Source: Paraspadella gotoi
Lineage: Eukaryota > Chaetognatha
Direction of reading: 5' to 3'
Length of the DNA stretch: 64,000 nt
Assembly (NCBI GenBank): GCA_051294375.1
Contig: CM119265.1
Span: 17,015,172 to 17,079,171 of the forward strand
The notes beneath the pieces were generated by a model that saw only the letters and a list, made by a program, of their open reading frames with translations, searched no databases and was not told where the DNA came from. A program made the position numbers and the translations under genes. This document shows positions 61,666 through 64,000 of the stretch, one piece after another. Each line of letters opens with the position of its first letter. Positions within the stretch are counted from its first letter, which is position 1.

Positions 61666-61673
61666 TGACGTCA
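61666..61673. promoter_or_regulatory. CRE upstream of the GORAB start
   Basis: A TGACGTCAC site lies 302 bp upstream of the GORAB start codon (61364), a typical proximal promoter position in a GC-richer patch. Confidence 0.55.
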
Positions 61674-62465
61674 CTACGGAACAAACGCGCGAGTTGCGCG
61701 TGCCACGATCAACGCGAAAAACCGCGCGTGGCTGCGCATCTTCTATGACGACTATACACGAACGATCATACCGCCTGATTCCTAATTCCACCTTAGAATA
61801 AGTGAAATATAAAAATAACGCAGCAGATTGATTCAATCATGAAAAGGAAAAAAAAGTTCAGAATTAACTCGCCGGTCATAAAAGAGACAGAAGTTTACCC
61901 TTAAATACTTATTTTAATACTGACCAGGAACTGGCCATTATGTTTAACACCTTTTCAGTCAACTTCACTGTAAAGGCGGATTAAAAGAATAAAAAATTCC
62001 AAAGCGGAAAAATCACAAAAAAATCTTAGCCTAAGCTTAGGCTTTGAAAAAAAATTTGTAGACAATTAGTCACCAAACGTGTTTACATATGACGCTTGCT
62101 TCGTCCTAAGTAAAAGTTCTACGATTTGAAAAAAACACAAGGACGAACATGATGAAATGTGATGAAAATTGTTAAAGAATCGTAAACGTATGCAAAAATC
62201 ATTGTCGAACTTAACAGTAATCAAGAGGGAAAAAAAAATTCGGAGAATGGAGTTTTTTTTTCCCTCCGGTTTGGCCGCATCCTCGATAACCTTTGGGCGA
62301 AGGAGGGCGTCGGTGAGGCTGTTTCTCGCCCACCCTCTCATTCAAAGTCTTCGACTCTGGAGATTCGATGAGCAGCCGACCCAAAGGCAGTCGAAGATCC
62401 TTCTTCTCAAAGACGGAAGAGGAGGGGGCCAGGGTCGATCGGGAGGATCAGGAACGGGTCAGATA

Positions 62466-62538
<73 letters not shown>

Positions 62539-62541
62539 AGA

Positions 62542-62575
<34 letters not shown>

Positions 62576-64000
62576 GCACGAACCCGGGCTTCCTGCTCGT
62601 CTTCCTCCTCTTCTCAACCCGGTCGCCGCCAGTCACGAAGGAAGTAGTTTCTGAATTCTGTGTCTCTTTCCGACTTAAAAAGCGACCAGTGGCTGCGACA
62701 AAAACATGTATCGTTAACATATATTTTTAAACAAATCTTGTAAAAAAAAATAAGTAAAAAAAAGTAAAAAAAAGATCAATACCAAATCTTTAAAATTAAA
62801 TATACCCGATAAAAAATCATATAAAATATTAAACATCACGAACAATAAAAGTATGTTAAGAAGTCACAAGCTTGTAAGATAAAAAAAATATTAAAATTCA
62901 AATCAATAAATTATTAAATTATCTAAATACATTTAGAAATTTTTTTTTAAAAATTCACTTTTTTGCGTCGAAAGTTAGTGAAAAACGCCCAAAAATATGT
63001 GCAGCACAACTGAACACATATCAAGTAAACTTATGCTATCGCAAACTGTTCAAATACCATTGATAAAATAAGATTTGACGTAAATTCAAAAAAAAAATGC
63101 CCAAAATTTGATAGGTCGTTATGTCACTCAAGAAAGACTAAAAATTTAATAGTTGCTGGACCGGACTGAAGTCCCGACGCGACTCAAAATTTTTTTCAAA
63201 TCATAGTTTCAGTTAAGCTAAGACGCGTGACTTTTCAGAATTTTTGTCTATTATATTTTATTATAAATCACTTTAGTGAAAAATGTGTATGTTTTTTCGT
63301 CTATTTAACTTTTTCTACCTACTTAGAGAATTTGTCTCTAACTTTCTTTACTATGCACCCACTAGATCTTTAATTGTACCTGCTTTTCAACAAAATAACA
63401 AATATTTATAGGTTTTTGTCTTAATAAACCAAAGAGCATTTTTAAAAATAAAACGGCAATAAAATTTTGTTTAAAACTTTAGCTGCACCCACTAGATATT
63501 CACTTGCACCTGCTCTTTAACAAAATAACAATTGTTTTTTTAAATTTTTATTATTTTAAATATTTAAAAAAAAATATTGGATATTTTTAACAAGTATTTT
63601 TTTCTTATTCTATTTTATTCTATTTATTTTTCTATATCTTTATCAAAGCATTTTCATCATATATCAAATATGGAAACAAAAATATTATTTTGATTTATAA
63701 AATATTATTGCAAATACTAAAATGATATTAGTGCCACAAAAACAGTTCAGTTCAAGCCCTGAAAGTAAATTTCGTTTATTGTCGCAGCCACTGGTTATTT
63801 TCGCTTGTTAAAAACCTATATGAACTTTCACTTAATGTACATTTTTTTCCCAAACAAAAAAGTTGTAAAAGAATATGTAGCAATAAACTAACTCATTTTT
63901 GCTGCAGTTGCTAACTTTATTATTTTTTCTATCAAGCTATAATTTCCAAACTTTTTGTCCGCTTCGTCTTTAAAATTAAAAACAAACTACCCTAGAATAA
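61674..64000. other. Right flank, no gene recognised
   Basis: A GC-richer patch at 62260-62460 is open on both strands (from 62368 on plus, from 62341 on minus) next to a (GA)n tract, and could be a first exon of a gene continuing beyond the window. This is not supported further. The last 1.3 kb is very AT-rich and contains two copies of GCACCCACTAGAT (about 63354 and 63485) about 130 bp apart, each followed by a similar cttttaacaaaataaca block. Confidence 0.5.
62469..62573 (+). repeat. Interrupted (GA)n microsatellite
   Basis: About 100 bases of GA units with GGA and AAGG interruptions. Open frames through it (Arg-Glu or Ser-Leu repeats) are artefacts. Confidence 0.95.

Noticed and set aside
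62368-62730. Long plus-strand frame with Arg-Glu repeats (also 62169-62654)
   Set aside because: The frame is mostly translated GA microsatellite. Only the first 30 codons look non-repetitive, and they match nothing I know.
1-64000. CRISPR arrays, bacterial operons or viral genes
   Set aside because: None seen. The spliced genes and repeats are those of an animal genome.

Overview
The window looks like animal nuclear DNA. It holds intron-rich genes for ciliary proteins (IFT52, RSPH9), a STRIPAK subunit (STRIP), liprin-beta, an IGF2BP/Imp-type KH protein, an ETS-domain factor and a 2'-5' oligoadenylate synthetase (OAS). ETS factors and liprins indicate Metazoa. An OAS gene argues against insects and nematodes. 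Many introns are short (50-400 bp), noncoding DNA is very AT-rich, and small dispersed repeats are common. I infer an invertebrate, possibly an early-branching one such as a sponge, but the sequence does not settle this. All exon models are mine, made from splice sites, reading phase and protein similarity. Coding lengths close in frame for every complete multi-exon gene except TRAP1, which has one surplus base.

Layout. 1-1.4 kb: the 3' part of an aflatoxin-aldehyde-reductase-like aldo-keto reductase (+). 2.1-9.5 kb: three minus-strand genes in tandem, TRAP1, a SECp43/TRNAU1AP-like RNA-binding protein and a DNAJA-type Hsp40. The Hsp40 gene shares a 512 bp divergent promoter, with a heat-shock element and an RFX X-box, with IFT52 (+, 10.0-11.4 kb). 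RSPH9 (+) follows at 11.7-18.2 kb; its second intron contains an antisense two-exon coiled-coil gene. STRIP (-) spans 18.7-32.6 kb in 18 coding exons, including an 18-nt microexon and a GC-AG intron; its largest intron hosts the antisense OAS gene (+, 22.7-24.3 kb). Liprin-beta (+) runs from 34.0 to 42.2 kb and Imp (-) from 47.4 to 44.8 kb. A candidate 56-aa membrane microprotein (+) lies at 48.5 kb. The last gene (-, 61.4-52.0 kb) is the strangest: GORAB (RAB6-interacting golgin) exons run in frame, with compatible phases at every junction, into exons ending in an SPDEF-like ETS DNA-binding domain.

Themes. Ciliary genes sit side by side (IFT52, RSPH9), and protein-folding genes cluster (TRAP1, DNAJA). 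Two genes are nested antisense in introns. The noncoding DNA carries at least five dispersed repeat families, among them MITE-like elements with GGTTAGGG-rich interiors and a hammerhead-ribozyme-like motif inside a 28-bp perfect stem, as found in Penelope-like retroelements.
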